This document shows positions 35,754 to 44,479 of a stretch of 64,000 nucleotides of DNA, piece after piece (within the stretch, counting starts at the first letter, position 1; each line of letters begins with the position of its first letter). The notes beneath the pieces were generated by a model. The model was given only the letters and a program-made list of their open reading frames with translations, was not told the origin of the DNA and did not search any database. This stretch comes from Halorubrum salinarum (GTDB lineage Archaea > Halobacteriota > Halobacteria > Halobacteriales > Haloferacaceae). Made by a program: the position numbers and the translations under genes. Location: positions 1,364,001 through 1,428,000 of the forward strand of contig NZ_CP053941.1 in assembly GCF_013267195.1 (NCBI RefSeq). The letters run 5' to 3'.

Positions 35754-37145
35754 ATGTCCGTTACGCCGCCCGGACCGCTCGGCGACCCCCTCTTCGGGAA
35801 CGGTCGCCAGTTCGCTGACGACCCGTTCGGCTTCCTGCGCGCCTGCGCCGACAGCTACGGCGACGTGGTGCGGCTCGACCTCGGCCCGCGAGAGACGTAC
35901 CTGCTCACGAACCCCGCCGACGTCGAGCGCGTGCTCGTCGCGGACGCCGAGCGCTACCGCAAGCCGCAGTTCGACGACGCGATGGACACGCTCCTCGGCG
36001 ACGGCCTCCTGCTGAGCGAGGGCGACACGTGGAAGCGCCAGCGCCGGCTCGCGAACCCCGCCTTCCACAACCGCCGGATCGGCGCGCTCGCGGGCGTGAT
36101 GGCCGACCACGCCGCGTCGCACGTCGCCGACTGGGAGGACGGCGACGTCGTCGACATCCAGCTGGAGCTTGCGCGGCTCACCGTGAAGATCATCGTCACG
36201 GCGATGTTCGGCGCGGACATCTCCGACGAGGAGGTGAAGACGGTTCAGGAGAACCTCGAACCGCTCGGCGCCCGGTTCGAGCCGGACCCCCGCCGGTACC
36301 TGATCCCGGACTGGCTGCCGACCCGCGAGAACCGCGAGTTCGACGCCGCCATCGACACGCTCGAATCGGTGATCGACGACATCGTCGCCCGCCGCCGCGG
36401 CACGGAGCGCGACCCGAGCGTCGACCCCGCCGGCCCCGACGGCACCGGCGTCCGCGGGCCGCCGGGCGACCCCGACGCCGACCTCCCGATGGACCTGCTC
36501 TCCGTCCTGCTCCGCGCCCGCGACCGCGGCGAGCAGACCGACGAGAACCTCCGCGACGAGCTGGTGACGATGCTGCTCGCCGGCCACGACACCACCGCGC
36601 TCGCGTTGACGTACGCGTTCTACCTCCTCTCGGACCACCCCGAGGCCCGCGACCGCGTCGCGGCCGAGGCCCGGGAGGCGACGGCTGACGGCCCCCTGAC
36701 CGCGGCCGCCGTCCGCGACATGGACTACACCGAGCGCGCCCTCAACGAGTCGATGCGGCTCTACCCGCCGGTGTACACGCTGTTCCGCGAGCCGAAGCTC
36801 GACGTGAAGCTCGGGGGGTACCGCATCCCCGAGGGCTCCGCGCTGATGGTGTCGCAGTGGGCGATCCACCGGTCCGGGCGCTGGTACGACGACCCCGAGG
36901 CGTTCGACCCGGACCGCTGGACCCCGGAGCGCCGGAGCGAGCGCCCCCGGTTCGCGTTCTTCCCGTTCGGCGGCGGGCCCCGCCACTGTATCGGGAAGGC
37001 GTTCTCGCTGCTGGAGGCGAAGATCATCCTCGCGACGGTCTGCTCGCGGTTCGACCTCGACTACGAGGGGCCGGACCTCTCCTTGCGCGGGTCGCTGACG
37101 ATGCACCCGAACCACCCGGTGCCGATGCGGATCCGCGAGCGCTGA
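35754..37145 (+). CDS. Cytochrome P450 (CYP174-like)
   Basis: 463 residues, soluble, with no N-terminal membrane anchor. Signature motifs: I-helix oxygen-binding LLAGHDTTALALTYAFYLL (about 276-294), K-helix ExxR in LNESMRLYPPVYTLFREP, the PERF-like FDPDRWTPERRSERPRF, and the heme ligand Cys in FPFGGGPRHCIGKAFSLLEAK (about 403-423). It is a monooxygenase, substrate unknown; Halobacterium has a related CYP174 enzyme of unclear physiological role. Its redox partner, a ferredoxin or reductase, is not adjacent. The small zinc-ribbon-like gene starts 4 bp after its stop, so the two are probably co-transcribed. Confidence 0.93.
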   Translation: MSVTPPGPLGDPLFGNGRQFADDPFGFLRACADSYGDVVRLDLGPRETYLLTNPADVERVLVADAERYRKPQFDDAMDTLLGDGLLLSEGDTWKRQRRLANPAFHNRRIGALAGVMADHAASHVADWEDGDVVDIQLELARLTVKIIVTAMFGADISDEEVKTVQENLEPLGARFEPDPRRYLIPDWLPTRENREFDAAIDTLESVIDDIVARRRGTERDPSVDPAGPDGTGVRGPPGDPDADLPMDLLSVLLRARDRGEQTDENLRDELVTMLLAGHDTTALALTYAFYLLSDHPEARDRVAAEAREATADGPLTAAAVRDMDYTERALNESMRLYPPVYTLFREPKLDVKLGGYRIPEGSALMVSQWAIHRSGRWYDDPEAFDPDRWTPERRSERPRFAFFPFGGGPRHCIGKAFSLLEAKIILATVCSRFDLDYEGPDLSLRGSLTMHPNHPVPMRIRER

Positions 37146-37148
37146 GGG

Positions 37149-37403
37149 ATGGCCGGCGCCGACGAGGCGACCCCCGACGGCGAGGCGACCCCCGACGGCG
37201 AGGCCGACGCCTACTGCGCCCGCTGCGGCGAGCCCCTCTCGCGGGGCCTCGTCGCGAGCGGACGGCGCGCCTGCTGTCTCAACGCGACCCCCATCGCCGG
37301 CGTCTGCCCCACCCACGGTCCGGTGGGACCGCACCACGCGGTCGAGAAACCGGGCGACTGCGGGGCGGCCGACGCCGACGTAACGCCGACCGACCGCGCG
37401 TGA
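37149..37403 (+). CDS. Small Cys-rich protein downstream of P450
   Basis: 84 residues. An N-terminal seven-residue unit is duplicated (ATPDGE twice, from two 18-bp direct repeats), then YCARCGEPLSRGLVASGRRACCLNATPIAGVCPTHG gives CxxC, CC and C..H, a possible zinc site. The first ATG at 37149 is three bases after the P450 stop. Function not recognised; it may be a small zinc-binding partner. Confidence 0.5.
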   Translation: MAGADEATPDGEATPDGEADAYCARCGEPLSRGLVASGRRACCLNATPIAGVCPTHGPVGPHHAVEKPGDCGAADADVTPTDRA

Positions 37404-37413
37404 CTGCGCGACG

Positions 37414-37989
37414 CTACAGCTCCACGCTCGCCGCGACCTCTCGGAACTCCGGGTCCCACACGTCGAGCGCGTGGACCCGCCACCGGACCGGGTCGAACGC
37501 GGCGTCGACGAGGTCGGCGACGACGCCCGGCTCCGGGTTCCCGCCCCGCGCCAGCGTGACGTGCGGCACGTAGTCGTCGCCCTCGATTCCCTCCACCGGC
37601 CCGAACGCCGCGCAGAGCCGCCGGTGGAGCCGATCCAGTCCGTCGCTCTCGACGGTCAGGTAGACGACCGGCCGCGACCCCGACCGCGGCGCGTCGAAGA
37701 CGTCGATCCCGGTCACGGCGACCTCGAAGGGGTCGACGCCGGCGAGCGGCCGGCGAAGCCGCTCGCGCAGACGGTCGAGGGCCTCCTCGCGAGGCGGCGG
37801 CTCTCGATTCCTCTCCCGCCCGCCTCCTTCGCCCCCGTCGCGCTCTCCGTCCCGCACGTCCGCGACGCCGAACCGCTTACAGACGAGGGTGCGGCGCTCC
37901 CGGACGGTGTCGAAGCCCTTCAGTTTCGGGTGGAGATCGGCCGCGAGGCGGTCGACGCCGGGCGGCAGCGGGACGTTGAGGCTGAACAC
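37414..37989 (-). CDS. 2H phosphoesterase-like protein missing first His
   Basis: 191 residues. The second 2H motif is clear: YVPHVTLARGG (about 148-158). The position where the first motif should be reads RERRTLVCKRFGV (about residues 31-43), with Arg where the catalytic His of HxTx is expected, so the active site seems incomplete. An Asp/Glu/Arg/Gly-rich linker (about 44-75) separates the halves. It resembles 2'-5' RNA ligase family proteins found in haloarchaea. It may be a binding-only relative. Its start overlaps nothing; the next leftward gene starts 13 bp upstream at 38003-38191. Confidence 0.6.
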   Translation of the reverse strand: MFSLNVPLPPGVDRLAADLHPKLKGFDTVRERRTLVCKRFGVADVRDGERDGGEGGGRERNREPPPREEALDRLRERLRRPLAGVDPFEVAVTGIDVFDAPRSGSRPVVYLTVESDGLDRLHRRLCAAFGPVEGIEGDDYVPHVTLARGGNPEPGVVADLVDAAFDPVRWRVHALDVWDPEFREVAASVEL

Positions 37990-38002
37990 GTCGGCGGGCG
38001 CC

Positions 38003-38191
38003 TCAGATCCGATCGGTGAGGTGCAAGGCGATCACGACGACGAGCGCGATCCCGATCAGCGTCGGGAGCGCGTCGAGCAACCAGAAGGCGACCTCCAGGA
38101 CGGTCCCGACGATCTCCAGGAGAAGCCACACGACGATGAGCAGTAACACGACCTTCAGCAGGTCGTCGGTGTCGATCTCGGCGCGGTTCAT
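38003..38191 (-). CDS. Small two-helix membrane protein
   Basis: 62 residues. A charged N terminus (MNRAEIDTDDLLK) followed by two hydrophobic helices, about residues 14-38 and 41-58, ending HLTDRI. It lies 13 bp upstream of the 2H-like gene on the same strand and is likely in the same transcript. The sequence looks like a common haloarchaeal DUF7554-type protein, from memory only. Function unknown. Confidence 0.55.
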   Translation of the reverse strand: MNRAEIDTDDLLKVVLLLIVVWLLLEIVGTVLEVAFWLLDALPTLIGIALVVVIALHLTDRI

Positions 38192-38257
38192 GCTCCGAAG
38201 CGACGCGGCAGCGGTAAAAATCCGGTGGGTGTCGGCGGCCGATCGCCGCGAACGGCC

Positions 38258-39172
38258 CTACGCGATCTTCTCGTACTGCTCGGAGAGCTTCTCGGCGGCC
38301 TCGTCGAGCAGCTCGGCCTCGTACTCGTCGAGGTCCCACTCGACGACCTCCTCGACGCCGTTCGAGCCCAGCTTCGCGGGCACGCCGAGAGCGGTGTCGT
38401 CGTAGCCGTACTCGCCGTCGAGGACGACCGAGCACGGGAGCACCTCGCCGGTGTCGTTGAGGATGGCCTCGACCGTGTGGGCGACGCCGGTGGCGGGCCC
38501 CCACTGCGTGGCGCCCTTCCGGCTGATCACGTCCATCGCGGACTCCTGGAGGTCCGCGAGGATCTCCTCCTTCTCGTCGGCGTCGAACGACGGGTCGCGG
38601 CCGTCGACGCGCACCTTCGAGAAGACCGGGGCCTGCGCGTCGCCGTGCTCGCCGAGGATCGTCGCCTCGACGTTCTTGACGGGCGCGTCGAAGCGCTCGG
38701 AGAGGACGTAGCGGAAGCGCGCGGAGTCGAGCCGGCCGCCGAAGCCGACCACCTTGTGGCGGTCGCGGTCGCCCGCCTCGTAGAGGTGGCGGTTGAGCAG
38801 GTCGACGGGGTTCGAGGTGGTGACGGTGACGAAGTCGTCGTTGTGCTCGGCGATCGACGACCCGATGTCCTCCATGATCGGCGCGTTGTCGCCGGCCAGG
38901 TCGATGCGGGTCTGCCCCTCCTTCCGCGGGATGCCGGCCGTGATGACGACGACGTCCGAGCCGGCGGTGTCCTCGTACTCCCCCTGCCGGACGGTCGTGT
39001 TCGAGTCGTAGGCGACGCCGTGGTTCGCGTCGGCGGCCTGTCCGATCGTCGTCTCGCGCTGGTCCGGGATGTCGACGAAGACGAGCTCGTCGACCACGTC
39101 GCGTAACGCGAGGTTGTAGCCCGCCGCGGCTCCGACGGTCCCCGCCGCACCGATAACGCTGACCTTTGTCAT
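38258..39172 (-). CDS. mdh: Malate dehydrogenase
   Basis: 304 residues, the length of halophilic LDH-like malate dehydrogenases. It interconverts malate and oxaloacetate with NAD in the citric acid cycle. Dinucleotide site [18 protein letters not shown] (residues 5-22) with acidic FVDIP ending strand 2 (NAD-specific); substrate Arg and Asp in [18 protein letters not shown] and [12 protein letters not shown]; catalytic His in [13 protein letters not shown]. The Arg of the mobile loop that chooses malate over lactate is in [14 protein letters not shown] at 39170-39172, 17 codons after an upstream frame opening, fits the family start [11 protein letters not shown]. Confidence 0.96.
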   Translation of the reverse strand: MTKVSVIGAAGTVGAAAGYNLALRDVVDELVFVDIPDQRETTIGQAADANHGVAYDSNTTVRQGEYEDTAGSDVVVITAGIPRKEGQTRIDLAGDNAPIMEDIGSSIAEHNDDFVTVTTSNPVDLLNRHLYEAGDRDRHKVVGFGGRLDSARFRYVLSERFDAPVKNVEATILGEHGDAQAPVFSKVRVDGRDPSFDADEKEEILADLQESAMDVISRKGATQWGPATGVAHTVEAILNDTGEVLPCSVVLDGEYGYDDTALGVPAKLGSNGVEEVVEWDLDEYEAELLDEAAEKLSEQYEKIA

Positions 39173-39279
39173 ACCGTCTTGATCCGCGACCGGGCGGCGA
39201 GTAAACGTTTCGGAACCCCCCAACGTCCGCGAGCGCCGTCGCGAAACCCCTAACTCCCGCGGCGTCGAACCGTCGCCCC

Positions 39280-39873
39280 GTGCCGACGTTCCGCTACCCG
39301 TGTCCGGGCTGTCGGACGACGAACAGCCTCCACGACGCCGACTGCGAGTTCGAGGGCGTGAGCTGGCCGACCGTCGAGAAGGCCTACACGGACCTCCTCT
39401 CGGTGCTGTCCGCCGAGCCCGACGGCCTCTCGGAGGCGGCGCTGCGGGACGCGGTCCCCGCCGACTGGGGCGGGCTCCACAAGGCCGCGCTCGGCGCGCT
39501 CCGCCGCGACCAGCGCGTCGTCGAGGACGGCGACCGGCTCCGGCTGCTCACCGCCGCGGAGTTCAAGGAGCGCGTCTCCGAGCCGACCCGCGAGCCGATG
39601 CGCACCGTCTACGAGCACGGCTCCGTGCCGGGCTGCCACGACAACGCCGTCTTCGCGATGGTGGCGTGGTACGAGATGGTCGGCCTCTCGTGGCCCGAGA
39701 CCCGCGAGAACGTGATCGAGTGGCTCCGCGAGTCGGGCGCGTGGGACCGCGGCGGCTTCGAGGAGTCGACGCCGGGGGAGCTCGTCGACGCCAAGCGCCA
39801 CGTGTACGACGAGGGGTACGGCTGGAAGGAGAAGGGCCAGGCCGCGAAGCGCGTCATCGAGCGGCACCTGTAG
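39280..39873 (+). CDS. Conserved haloarchaeal zinc-ribbon and winged-helix protein
   Basis: 197 residues with a GTG start. The N terminus has [17 protein letters not shown] (CxxC...H/C), a probable zinc knuckle. A winged-helix-like segment follows (about 30-95: [59 protein letters not shown]). The C-terminal region [77 protein letters not shown] recalls C-terminal segments of some primase-like haloarchaeal and plasmid proteins, a memory-based impression. DNA binding is plausible. It sits alone between mdh and an exporter gene. Confidence 0.6.
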   Translation: MPTFRYPCPGCRTTNSLHDADCEFEGVSWPTVEKAYTDLLSVLSAEPDGLSEAALRDAVPADWGGLHKAALGALRRDQRVVEDGDRLRLLTAAEFKERVSEPTREPMRTVYEHGSVPGCHDNAVFAMVAWYEMVGLSWPETRENVIEWLRESGAWDRGGFEESTPGELVDAKRHVYDEGYGWKEKGQAAKRVIERHL

Positions 39874-39908
39874 CGCCGATTTAAGTCGCCCCGCGACCTC
39901 TCGCCACC

Positions 39909-41321
39909 GTGACACACCCGGAAGCCGGCGCCGCGCCGACCGCGGACTCCGACGCAGCCGCCGTCAGTGACGCTGACGCCGCCGACCCGGGGGTCGACGA
40001 CGGTGCCGACCGCCCCCCGGCCGTCGCCAATCCCCGCCGCGCGCTCGCCGTCGTGATCGGCGTCGTGTTCATCGACCTCGTCGGCTTCGGGATCGTGATC
40101 CCCATCCTCCCCTTCTACGTCCGGTCGTTCGGCGTCAGCGACGCCTTCATCGGGCTGCTCGCGGCCTCCTACTCGCTCGCGCAGTTCGTCGCGGCGCCCA
40201 CGCTCGGCCGGCTCTCCGACCGGGTCGGGCGCCGCCCCGTCCTCCTCGCGTCGCTCGCGGCCGCCGCCGTCGCGTGGGTGACGTTCGGCTACGCCGGCTC
40301 GGCGGGCGCGCGCTTCGGCCCCGTCGCCGCGCTGGCGGTGCTGTTCGCCTCCCGCACGCTCGCCGGCGCGATGGGCGGCAACATCGCCGCCGCGCAGGCG
40401 TACGTCGCCGACATCACGCCCCGCGACCGGCGGGCGGGCGCGCTCGGCCTCGTCGGCGCGTCGTTCGCGCTCGGGTTCGTCTTCGGGCCGGCGATCGGCG
40501 GCCTGCTCGCCGCCGACGCCGTGGTGGCCCGCGCCGACGCGCTCTTCCCCGCGTTCGTCCCGGCGACGCCGTACTCCCTGCCGAGCTTCGCGGCGGCGGG
40601 GATGAGCCTCCTCGCGGTCGCCGTCGGGTTCCTCCTCCTCGAAGAGCCGGCGCGGACGCGACCCGCGGGTGACGCGGCGAGCGCCCGCACCACCGCGGTC
40701 GGCCAGTTCCGCGACGCACTCGCGTCCGCGTCGCTCCGGCCGCTGACGGTCGCGTACTTCGTCGTCGCCGTCGCGTTCGCGGGCGTTCAGGTGATGTTCA
40801 TCCCGTACGTCGCGGACGCGTTCGGCTACGACGCGACGGCCGCGGCGTTCCTGCTCACCTACGTCGGCGTCCTCGGCGCCGTGAACCAGGGCGTCGTCGT
40901 CGGCCGGCTCTCGCGGGTCGTCTCCTCGCGGACGCTCGTCGCCGTCGGAGCGGTCGTCCTCGCCGGCGCGCTCGCCGCGATCCCCGCGACCGGGCTCGTC
41001 GACCGGGCCGCGGGCGGGGTCGCTCTCGGCGGCCCGCGGTGGCTCACGCTCCCCCTGCTCGCGCTGCTCGCCGCGCTCGCGGCGCTCTCGCTCGGCAACG
41101 CCCTCGTGAACGTCTCGCTGGCGACGCTCGTCTCCGCGTCGGCCGACGACGCCGACCAGGGGGCCGCCTTCGGGGTGACGCAGGGCGCGTCGAGCCTCGG
41201 GCGGACCGTCGGCCCGCCGTTGATGGCGGTGCTGTACACGGTCGCCGTCGCGTCGCCGTTCCTGATCGGCGCGCTGCTCCTCGCGCCCGTGGCGGTCGCG
41301 TTCGGGCGACGGACCGGGTGA
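39909..41321 (+). CDS. MFS multidrug-type exporter
   Basis: 470 residues, GTG start. About 45 acidic residues precede the first of 12 likely helices. Motif A of MFS antiporters is intact: LGRLSDRVGRRPVLL (about residues 98-112). VVIGVVFIDLVGFGIVIPILPFY in helix 1 is typical of the tetracycline/multidrug DHA1 group, as is SRTLAGAMGGNIAAAQAYVADIT in helix 4. The substrate is unknown. It starts 36 bp after the previous gene and may be co-transcribed with it. Confidence 0.88.
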   Translation: MTHPEAGAAPTADSDAAAVSDADAADPGVDDGADRPPAVANPRRALAVVIGVVFIDLVGFGIVIPILPFYVRSFGVSDAFIGLLAASYSLAQFVAAPTLGRLSDRVGRRPVLLASLAAAAVAWVTFGYAGSAGARFGPVAALAVLFASRTLAGAMGGNIAAAQAYVADITPRDRRAGALGLVGASFALGFVFGPAIGGLLAADAVVARADALFPAFVPATPYSLPSFAAAGMSLLAVAVGFLLLEEPARTRPAGDAASARTTAVGQFRDALASASLRPLTVAYFVVAVAFAGVQVMFIPYVADAFGYDATAAAFLLTYVGVLGAVNQGVVVGRLSRVVSSRTLVAVGAVVLAGALAAIPATGLVDRAAGGVALGGPRWLTLPLLALLAALAALSLGNALVNVSLATLVSASADDADQGAAFGVTQGASSLGRTVGPPLMAVLYTVAVASPFLIGALLLAPVAVAFGRRTG

Positions 41322-41402
41322 GGGCCCGTCGAGGCGGCGGCGAGCGGCCGTCCCGCCTCCGCACGACAGTTTTACGCCCACCGTCGCCGTCGTACCTCGC
41401 AC

Positions 41403-43187
41403 ATGGCCCTCGACCTCGTCCCCGCCTGGCCCGCCGTCGGATCCCTCGCGGGCGGGGCGGGGGCAGTCGCGCTCGCGTGGGCGATCCGCGAACACCGCGG
41501 CCGCCCCGGCGTCGACTGGTTCCTCGGCGTCTTCGCCGCGCAGGCGACGTGGTGCGTCTCCTACGGCGTCGGCCTGCTGGTCGCTGACCCGGCCGTCCGC
41601 GCCGCGCTGGAGGCGACGATGTGGCTGGGCGTGATCTGGACCGGGATCGCCTTCCTCGGCTTCGCCCTGGAGTACACCGGCCGGAGCGACGTGGTCCGGA
41701 GCCGCCTGTTCGGCGCGATCGCCGGCTTCGGCCTCCTCTCGTCCGCGCTCGTCGCCACGAACCCCCTCCACGGCGCCTTCTGGACCGACCTCTCGCGCGC
41801 CCCCGTCCTCGGCGTCGAGACCGTCTCGTACGCCTTCGGTCCGTGGGCGTACCTCACCGTCGCCGTCGAGACCGTCCTCGTCGCCAGCGCGGTCTTCCTC
41901 CTCGTCGACACGCTGCTCAGCTACGGGCCGCTGTACCGCCGCGAAAGCGCGGCGGTCGCCCTGAGCTCGCTGCCGCCCGGGTTCGCGCTCGTCGCGTGGA
42001 CGCTCCAGCTCGGCCCGGTCCCGCAGCTCCAGCTCGCGCCGGTGATGTTCGTCCCGCACATGGTCCTCGACGCGTACGCGTTCGACCGCGCGGAGATGTT
42101 CGACCGGAACCCGACGACGAGCCGCGCCGCCGAGCGCACGGCGATCGACGACCTCCGGGACCCCATCGTCGCGCTCGCGCTCGACCGCCGCGTCGTCCGG
42201 CTCAACCCCGCCGCGGAGACGGTGCTGGGCGTCGACGCCGAGACCGCCCGCGACCGCCCCCTCGCCGACTTCCTCGACCCTCCCGTCGGGGTCGGCGACG
42301 GGGCGGACGGCGCCGAGGCGGACGACGGCTCCCGCGAGACCGTCGAGGTCGACCCGGACGGCGCCGCCGGCCGCCGCACGTACGCGGTGTCGGTCTCCCG
42401 GCTGACGGACCCGAACGGGACGCACGTCGGGTACACGGTCGTCCTCTCGGACGTGACCGAACGCGAGCGCCGGCGGCAGCAGCTGGAGGTGCTGAACCGG
42501 ATCCTCCGCCACAACCTCCGCAACGACGCCGGCGTCGTCCACGGCTACGGCGAGATCCTCCGCGACAGCCTCGACGACCCGGAGCTGGTCCGGATGGCGG
42601 ACGCCGTCGAGCGGCGCGCCGGCGCGCTGGCCGCCCTCGGCGAGAAGGCGGGCACCGTCGAGCGGCTCCTCGCCGACAGCGACCCCGCGGCGACCGACGT
42701 CCGCGACCTCGTCCGCGCGGTCGTCGCCGACGCCCGCGACCGCGACGACGCGGCGACGGTCGAACTGGCCGTCGCCGAGGGCGACGGCGACTGGCTCACG
42801 CATCTCAGGCCCGACGCGCTCCGCGCGGTCGTCGAGAACACCGTGGAGAACGCCGTCGACCACCACGACGGCGAGGGCACCGAGCGCGATGACGGCGGGG
42901 CATGGGTGCGCGTCTCGCTCCGCCGAGCGGGCGGCGCGACGGGCGAGTCCGAGGGCGACGACCCCCGCTTCGTCCTCACCGTCGCGGACGACGGGCCCGG
43001 GATCCCCGACCACGAGGTCGAGGCGGTCGAGTCCGGGCGGGAGACCGCCCTCGAACACGGGTCGGGGCTGGGGCTGTGGGTCGTCGCGTGGGGCGCCGCC
43101 GCGGTCGGCGCCGAGGTGGAGTACGCCGAGCGGGAACCGCGGGGGACGCGGGTGACGGTGTCGATCCCGGTGGTGGACGGCGAGTGA
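41403..43187 (+). CDS. Sensor histidine kinase with N-terminal 7TM and PAS
   Basis: 594 residues. Seven hydrophobic helices occupy about 5-230, of the same 7TM sensor type as the kinase at 22385. PAS-like region about 245-345 (LRDPIVALALDRRVVRLNPAAETVLG). Phosphoacceptor His in ILRHNLRNDAGVVHGYGEIL, with the HNLRND box typical of haloarchaeal kinases. The ATPase domain has ENTVENAVDHHDGEG, DDGPGIPDHEVEAVESG and GSGLGLWVVAWGAAAVGA. An acidic linker with repeated Asp/Ala lies near 300. No receiver gene is adjacent. The ATG follows a TTTTAC box (41369-41374). Confidence 0.92.
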   Translation: MALDLVPAWPAVGSLAGGAGAVALAWAIREHRGRPGVDWFLGVFAAQATWCVSYGVGLLVADPAVRAALEATMWLGVIWTGIAFLGFALEYTGRSDVVRSRLFGAIAGFGLLSSALVATNPLHGAFWTDLSRAPVLGVETVSYAFGPWAYLTVAVETVLVASAVFLLVDTLLSYGPLYRRESAAVALSSLPPGFALVAWTLQLGPVPQLQLAPVMFVPHMVLDAYAFDRAEMFDRNPTTSRAAERTAIDDLRDPIVALALDRRVVRLNPAAETVLGVDAETARDRPLADFLDPPVGVGDGADGAEADDGSRETVEVDPDGAAGRRTYAVSVSRLTDPNGTHVGYTVVLSDVTERERRRQQLEVLNRILRHNLRNDAGVVHGYGEILRDSLDDPELVRMADAVERRAGALAALGEKAGTVERLLADSDPAATDVRDLVRAVVADARDRDDAATVELAVAEGDGDWLTHLRPDALRAVVENTVENAVDHHDGEGTERDDGGAWVRVSLRRAGGATGESEGDDPRFVLTVADDGPGIPDHEVEAVESGRETALEHGSGLGLWVVAWGAAAVGAEVEYAEREPRGTRVTVSIPVVDGE

Positions 43188-43242
43188 GTCGGGTCGAAAA
43201 ACGAGATCGCTACTCCTGCCGAAGCGGCAGAATTCGGGCGCG

Positions 43243-43986
43243 CTAGTCGCTCTGAATGCGAGGGGCTAGCATATACGTTGCCTGTCCGAGCCCCTCGGCG
43301 AAGCCGTAGTGGAGCTTGACGGGGAACTCCTCGCCGAGCTCGACGGTGACCTCGGCGTCGGAGGGGATCGCCTTGTTCATGTCCTTGAGGTAGTCGAGGC
43401 TGAACAGCGAGTCGGCCGGGCCGGCGGTGAGCGCGATGAGGTCCTCGCGGTCGAGCTCGAGGTTCACGTCGTCGGTGTCGCCCTCGGCCTCGATGAAGAA
43501 CGCCTCGTCGGTCTCGTCGACGCGGAGGCGGATGTGGTCGGAGACCATGTCGGCGGCCTTAATCCCGCGGTCGAGCTGGGCGCCCTCGACGACGATCTCG
43601 GAGGCGAGATCGAGGTCCGGGATGTCCGGCTCCTGGCGGATCGAGTCGGGGTCGATGAGCGCGAGGGTGTAAGAGAGGCCGTCGATCTCGATGTGGAGCT
43701 TGCGGGTCTCCTCGTCGAGTTCGAGGTGGATCAGGTCGCCGGAGTTGGCCATGCCGGCGATGTCTTCTAAGCGCGCGAGGTTGACGCCGATGACGCCGCC
43801 GTCCGCGTCGTACGACTCGAACGCGGCCGCCTCCAGCGTGAGGTCGACCATGCCGACGTTGGCGGGGTCGACGGCCCGGATGGAGAGCTCCTCCTCGTTC
43901 AGGCGGATCTTACACTCGTCGACCAACACGCTCACCGAATCGAGCGCGTCCTGAAACGTCGACGCGCCCACGATGGCCTTGAACAT
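43243..43986 (-). CDS. pcn: DNA polymerase sliding clamp (PCNA)
   Basis: 247 residues, standard for archaeal PCNA. It forms a trimeric ring that tethers DNA polymerase and other PIP-box proteins. Features: N-terminal [24 protein letters not shown], the central loop before [21 protein letters not shown], the interdomain connector [27 protein letters not shown], and a C terminus LAPRIQSD. Basic residues are unusually sparse and Asp/Glu frequent, as expected in a halophile. hel308 at 4421 ends in a PIP-like motif, so the two may interact. Single gene in its own transcript. Confidence 0.96.
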   Translation of the reverse strand: MFKAIVGASTFQDALDSVSVLVDECKIRLNEEELSIRAVDPANVGMVDLTLEAAAFESYDADGGVIGVNLARLEDIAGMANSGDLIHLELDEETRKLHIEIDGLSYTLALIDPDSIRQEPDIPDLDLASEIVVEGAQLDRGIKAADMVSDHIRLRVDETDEAFFIEAEGDTDDVNLELDREDLIALTAGPADSLFSLDYLKDMNKAIPSDAEVTVELGEEFPVKLHYGFAEGLGQATYMLAPRIQSD

Positions 43987-44012
43987 ATACGTTCAGCTTG
44001 GGCGGTATCACC

Positions 44013-44018
44013 TAAAAA
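44013..44018 (-). promoter_or_regulatory. T-rich TATA-like box of pcn
   Basis: On the minus strand TTTTTA lies 26 nt before the ATG of pcn at 43984-43986, predicting a leaderless transcript. Confidence 0.5.
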
Positions 44019-44047
44019 GGCACCCGATCGGAGCGGCGACCGCCGGC

Positions 44048-44353
44048 TCAGAGCGACCTGATGAGGCGGGCGACGACGACCGCGAGCGTGACGACGGTCC
44101 GCCACAGTCGGAGTCGTTCGAGCCGGTATTCGCGCCGTTCGGCGTCGTCCGACTCGTCGCTCCCGCCGCCCGCTTCGCGGTCGCACTCGGGCCCGGCGTC
44201 CCCGCCGGGGTCGTCGGGCGGCGGATCGGTCGCTCGGTCCGGCTCGGCTCGGGCGCTCCGATCGGCCGAGTCGCGCTTCGGCGGCTCGCCGCGCTCGGTC
44301 GGGATCGGTTCGGCGTCGGTGCGTTCGGTCGCCGGCAGCGGCTCGTCGGGCAT
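44048..44353 (-). CDS. Acidic, Pro/Asp-rich small protein with C-terminal helix
   Basis: 101 residues. The first 70 are low-complexity with Asp, Glu, Pro, Arg and Gly, and the last 30 form a helix ERREYRLERLRLWRTVVTLAVVVARLIRSL, which could anchor it in a membrane. It is preceded by an AT-rich box (44398-44411). It may have no fixed structure for much of its length. The low complexity makes it hard to judge as a gene; the promoter and stop are reasonable. Confidence 0.45.
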   Translation of the reverse strand: MPDEPLPATERTDAEPIPTERGEPPKRDSADRSARAEPDRATDPPPDDPGGDAGPECDREAGGGSDESDDAERREYRLERLRLWRTVVTLAVVVARLIRSL

Positions 44354-44397
44354 GGTGTGTCTCGGCCGCGTCGGGCCGTACGCGACGATACGGAGTT

Positions 44398-44411
44398 AAT
44401 TTATAAATAAA
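44398..44411 (-). promoter_or_regulatory. AT-rich promoter region of the acidic small-protein gene
   Basis: AATTTATAAATAAA is an unusually AT-rich run upstream of the start at 44353, at about 45 nt. It may also serve the convergent-side gene only weakly. No other promoter is visible in this 126-bp gap. Confidence 0.4.
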
Positions 44412-44479
44412 CGAGCCGAACGCAAGGCGGAACTGAAACTCGTCCGGACGGGACGCATATCGGTCGGCCCGCCCCGTTC

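Noticed and set aside
37149-37200. Microsatellite-like array at the start of the Cys-rich gene
   Set aside because: Only two copies of an 18-bp unit, so I list it as a feature of the gene and not as a repeat array.
39609-43058. A 1149-codon minus-strand frame over the exporter and the second kinase
   Set aside because: Shadow frame: Arg, Gly, Val and Asp runs, no domain, while both plus-strand genes are clear.
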